A stretch of DNA of 64,000 bases from contig NW_008246071.1 in NCBI RefSeq assembly GCF_000281045.1, forward strand, positions 572,028 to 636,027, in the 5' to 3' direction. Position numbers and translations under genes: made by a program. How positions within the stretch are numbered: position 1 is the first letter of the stretch; the number at the start of each line of letters is the position of its first letter. Positions 60,903 to 64,000 of this stretch are shown in pieces. The DNA comes from Saprolegnia diclina VS20 (taxonomy: Eukaryota > Oomycota > Saprolegniomycetes > Saprolegniales > Saprolegniaceae). The notes under the pieces are model-generated. The model saw nothing but the letters and a program-made list of their open reading frames with translations. It did not search any database and was not told where the DNA came from.

Positions 60903-63733
60903 AACGACATCTTGCGGCCCAGCCCGTCGTAATGCGCGTGAATGAAGCTCATGATCGCATCGAGCGCCGCGAGGTGGACGAGCGCCGACGTATCTTCCGC
61001 CGCGTTGGCAAACAGCGCGGTATGCGCCGCCTGCGCGTGGGCTTCCGAGAGCCGTCGGAAGGTTTGGAGCGCGTCGCTCATATTGGTGGCCGCACAGAAA
61101 GTCGTTTTGAACCAGACGCAGACGTTGCGCTCGTCGGCAGCCGCAAGCGCACGCTCATACCGGGCCATGTCGTGGGCGACCATGCCTTCCCACTCAATGT
61201 AGCGGCCGACGCGCTTGACAAAGTCGACGCGGCCATGCGTGAGCTTGGCGTTATCGAGCGCCACACAGTCGATGAGGAGGAACATGGAGGCTTGCCACCG
61301 CTTGGCGTGCTTCTCCATGTAGGCCGCGAACGCATCGCCTTGGGCCAACGTCGTTGGCGGCGGCACCCAGTGCGCAATCGAGTCGAGCAGATGGCACTGC
61401 TCCTGGAGGAGCTCTTGCTGCAGGAGCGGGCTCGACACTTCTTGCTCCACGTGGTACGTAAAGACTTGCCAAATCGAAAGCAGGAGTGGGAGGCCCGTGC
61501 TAAGGAGCGGGTCGTCTTTCGCCGAGGCAAAGTGCGCATCGGCCCACGGGCCGGCCTCTTCGACGTCGGGAGCGAGCAAATTCGAAATGAATTCGTGCAC
61601 GACGGTCGGGTGCTGCCGCTGGAGCTGGTACGTCACGACGTTGAGGAGGATCGAGAGCAGAAGGAGCTTGTTCTGGAGCTCGAGGTTCGCGCGCGCATTG
61701 TCGGATGCTTCGTCGACCACGATGACCTTCATCTGCGCCAGGAACGTAAACATGCGCTGGAGCTGCAGGTACCCCTTGTCGCCAAGCAGCTGCGTCTGGA
61801 TCGGCGTCGTGCCGCTCGGCTTGGTCACGACGATTGTCTGCGGCGCCGAGAGCGACATGAACGCGAGGTTGACGCTAATGGGCTTGGCCAAGCCAGGAAC
61901 GTCGACCTCGACGTAGAGCATGCTCGGACGGCGCGGCGCGGTCGGCGACTCGGCGAGCGCAATGTCCTTGTAGACGGCGTGGGCCGTCAAGTACGCCTTG
62001 GCTGTCTCGATGCTGATGCTGCCGCGTGCCAGCATGTAGGCTATCGTATCAAGCAAGTATCAACAAAGATTCCTTTGACAAAGCACATGGCGTACCGCAG
62101 AGCTCGGTCACGAGTTCGTTGGGCGCGCCGGCCGCGACAGCAATGTTGCGCGCGTGCAGTGCCATGTGCCCCTGGTTGATGCCCGTGATGGCAAGGGCAC
62201 GGACGGCGGCAAAGTTTTGGGCAAGGCCGACGCTGACAAGGATGCCCGCCAGCGCCTGTGCCGAGGGACGACCGAGAATCGCATGCGTCGCCGCGTACCC
62301 TGGGTGCGTCTGGAGCGCGCCGCCTTTCGAGCCGACCGACATGGGCAGCTCGAGCGTCCCGACAAGCTTGTCGCCGACGATCGCGTACTTGGTCAAGCTC
62401 GTGTACTGGCCGTGGCGAGACGCATAGCAGTGCGCGGCAGCCTCGATCGCGCGCCAGTCCTGACCGGTCGCAACAGCGGCAGCGTCAATGCCGTTGAGAA
62501 TGCCCTTGTTGTTGGTCACCGCCCGGAACGGGTCGTTGATCGCAAAGTCGTTGGCTTCGACGATGCGGCTGGCGACCGTCATGCCCGCCGCACCCTTCCA
62601 GCCCAACGACGCAATCGGGATCGAGAACGACGACCGCGCGCGCCGCGCGACGCAGAGGTTTGTGAGGATGCGCAGGCCGGCGCGGGAGTGCGTAATGCGC
62701 GCAACCTCGGCCGAGAGACCTTCGGCGATCGTGTTGACAATGTTGGCGCCCATGGCCTCGCACACATCGACGTCAATGTGCACGACGAGCGTCGCCGCGT
62801 CACCGCTCGGGCGTACGACGAGCTCGTCATCGTAGCCCGCGTACCAGCCAAAGGCCGTCGACGGCGCCAACGGCGAGACCTCGCGCGCGTAGACGTGGAG
62901 CACGCCGCCACCACGGCGCTTCATGTTGGCGCACAAGTTGGTGTTGGCATAGTCGACGAGGTAGTCGCGGTGCGACGCGATCGCCGCAATCGCCGCGGGC
63001 ACGTCCGCCGTGTCGAGCAGCTGGATCTGCGACGTCATAATGTTGCCCGATGTCTCGGTGTGGAAGCCGCCACCGTAGGCCGCAATGAGCTTGGCGGCAC
63101 TGGACGCGGCCGCGACGACCGACGGCTCTTCGACGGCCATGGGCACCGAGAGGCTGCGGCCGTCAATCACAAAGTTGAGCCCAAGACTACGAAGCAATCC
63201 ACCATGAGTTGCAAAGATATAGAGCGTAAAATAGTGTACCCGAGCGGGATACCAAGGACGCCAATGCAGTTTTCGATCATGAGGTTGGCCGTTCGCGATG
63301 GCAGCGCGCCGATCTCCTCGAGCGCCATGCTCGGGACATGCCCGATGCTCGTCTTGCGCGGGCGCAGCTTGGGCGAGCCCATTTGGTCGACGTCGCTACC
63401 ACGGCGTGTGTGCGACGGCAGCGCCGACGGGTACATGAGCGAGAGCACATCGTAGCGCTCCCGCAGCGTCTTGTTGTAAAAGCCAGACCAGATCGACGGC
63501 TGCGAGTCGGGCACTTGGTCGTCTGTAGCCGTCGGCGCGGGCGTCAAGGCGCCGTAGCCGACCTGGCGCGCTGGCCGCGGGGCGGCGGCGGCCTTTCGTA
63601 GCGCCGACAGCGTGGCTTCCAGTTTGGCCAAGGCCGCGTCGACGACGGTAATGTCATTGGGCGAAGCGCTTTGGAGCGCAGACAGGGCGCCGTCCAGCGC
63701 GTGCTGGGCCGTGCCAAGAGACTGGAGGACCAT
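60899..63733 (-). CDS. Class II-type HMG-CoA reductase with N- and C-terminal extensions
   Basis: Mevalonate-pathway enzyme of the bacterial (class II) type. Motifs in order: IENCIGVLGIPLG, VPMAVEEPSVVAAASS (catalytic Glu), SGNIMTSQIQLLD, NNKGILNGIDAAAVATGQDW (catalytic Lys and Asp) and GINQGHMALHARNIAVAAGA (catalytic His). Introns at about 63188-63240 and 62043-62085 join in register. A ~170-residue N-terminal extension starts at 63733 (MVLQSLGTAQHALDGALSAL). After the reductase a ~350-residue C-terminal extension continues (SMLYVEVDVPGLAKPISVNL, YLQLQRMFTFLAQMKVIVVD) with no recognised domain. No membrane helices, so soluble, unlike class I eukaryotic enzymes. Whether it runs in the biosynthetic or degradative direction is unclear. 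Confidence 0.88.
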
Positions 63734-64000
63734 CGAGGAGGTAGTGAAGTGATGTGATGCTGGTCGCCTTGGGCCGGCCTCGCTATCCGGATACCAGCTG
63801 GGATTCGCGGGCGGCCATTCGTCAAGACGCGATGTATCTCGGATGTATCTGCCCACTGTATCCGGATGACCGTTACTTCAAGCGACAGCCAATGAGACGA
63901 CGAGCGGACCGTGATTTCGACCAATCACAGGTGGAATAAACGACGAAGGCGTAGAGAAGCGCGGACATGTCCCCGGGCCCCCTCTTTTTTACTGAGGTTG
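63734..64000. other. Intergenic, upstream of the HMG-CoA reductase
   Basis: 267 bp to the window edge. It contains CCAATC at 63921-63926 within the 14-mer GACCAATCACAGGT, shared with the LpxD promoter at 8473. Nothing coding was recognised. Confidence 0.5.

Noticed and set aside
60812-63455. Two plus-strand frames of 433-455 codons opposite the HMG-CoA reductase
   Set aside because: Arg/Val-rich shadows of the reductase, with no recognisable domain.
1-64000. CRISPR arrays, rRNA operons, prophage or retroelement genes
   Set aside because: No regularly spaced repeats, conserved rRNA segments, reverse transcriptase, integrase or capsid motifs were seen on either strand; the gene content is eukaryotic throughout.

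Overview
The window looks like nuclear DNA of an oomycete (water mould), most likely of the order Saprolegniales. The evidence is GC-rich coding sequence, very short GT..AG introns (mostly 45-60 nt, usually ending in TAG), closely packed genes on both strands, Crinkler-like (CRN) effector-type NTPase genes, and stramenopile-type gene fusions. No prokaryotic operons, rRNA, credible tRNA, CRISPR array or intact transposon was seen. About 31 protein-coding genes are supported. Most multi-exon models were assembled by reading splice junctions by eye, so exon ends are hand-made.

Layout. 1-10 kb: the 5' part of a secreted GH3 beta-glucosidase, a nearly 2 kb spacer, an EEPD1-like HhH/nuclease protein, a WW+RRM RNA-binding protein, an LpxD-type acyltransferase and a divergent glyoxylate/hydroxypyruvate reductase. 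10-20 kb: a multi-pass membrane protein (copy A of a paralogous pair), a neuropathy-target-esterase-like phospholipase with cyclic-nucleotide-binding domains, and two coiled-coil proteins, one CCDC13-like. 20-33 kb: a METTL21-like methyltransferase, an M13 metallopeptidase, three unassigned genes around a 61-bp divergent promoter, a secreted Cys-rich membrane-anchored protein, MBF1, an SLC25A35-like carrier and membrane protein copy B. 33-45 kb: a 1276-aa single-exon fusion of cobyrinate a,c-diamide synthase, a BtuF-type corrinoid-binding domain, kelch repeats and DUF5522, then an enoyl-CoA hydratase, a spacer with a tiny tail-anchored ORF and a long inverted repeat, a transportin-3-like importin and a second SLC25A35-like carrier. 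45-52 kb: an SR-rich protein, three CRN-like genes and a membrane-anchored GH63-like glycosidase. 52-64 kb: a CNBD2-like protein, a TIR-like/ankyrin/dynein-MTBD-like fusion, an N-terminally extended 2-hydroxyacid dehydrogenase, SFT2, AcpS-type phosphopantetheinyl transferase and a class II HMG-CoA reductase with a large C-terminal extension.

The genes do not form one pathway. Several have a bacterial flavour (CobB/BtuF, LpxD, AcpS, class II HMGR), and two are uncommon domain fusions (CobB-BtuF-kelch-DUF5522 and TIR-ankyrin-dynein MTBD). These are the best candidates for something new. Spacing is tight: convergent genes overlap by 4 and 17 bp, and one divergent pair has start codons 61 bp apart around a palindromic TATA-like box. 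CCAAT motifs recur upstream of many start codons.
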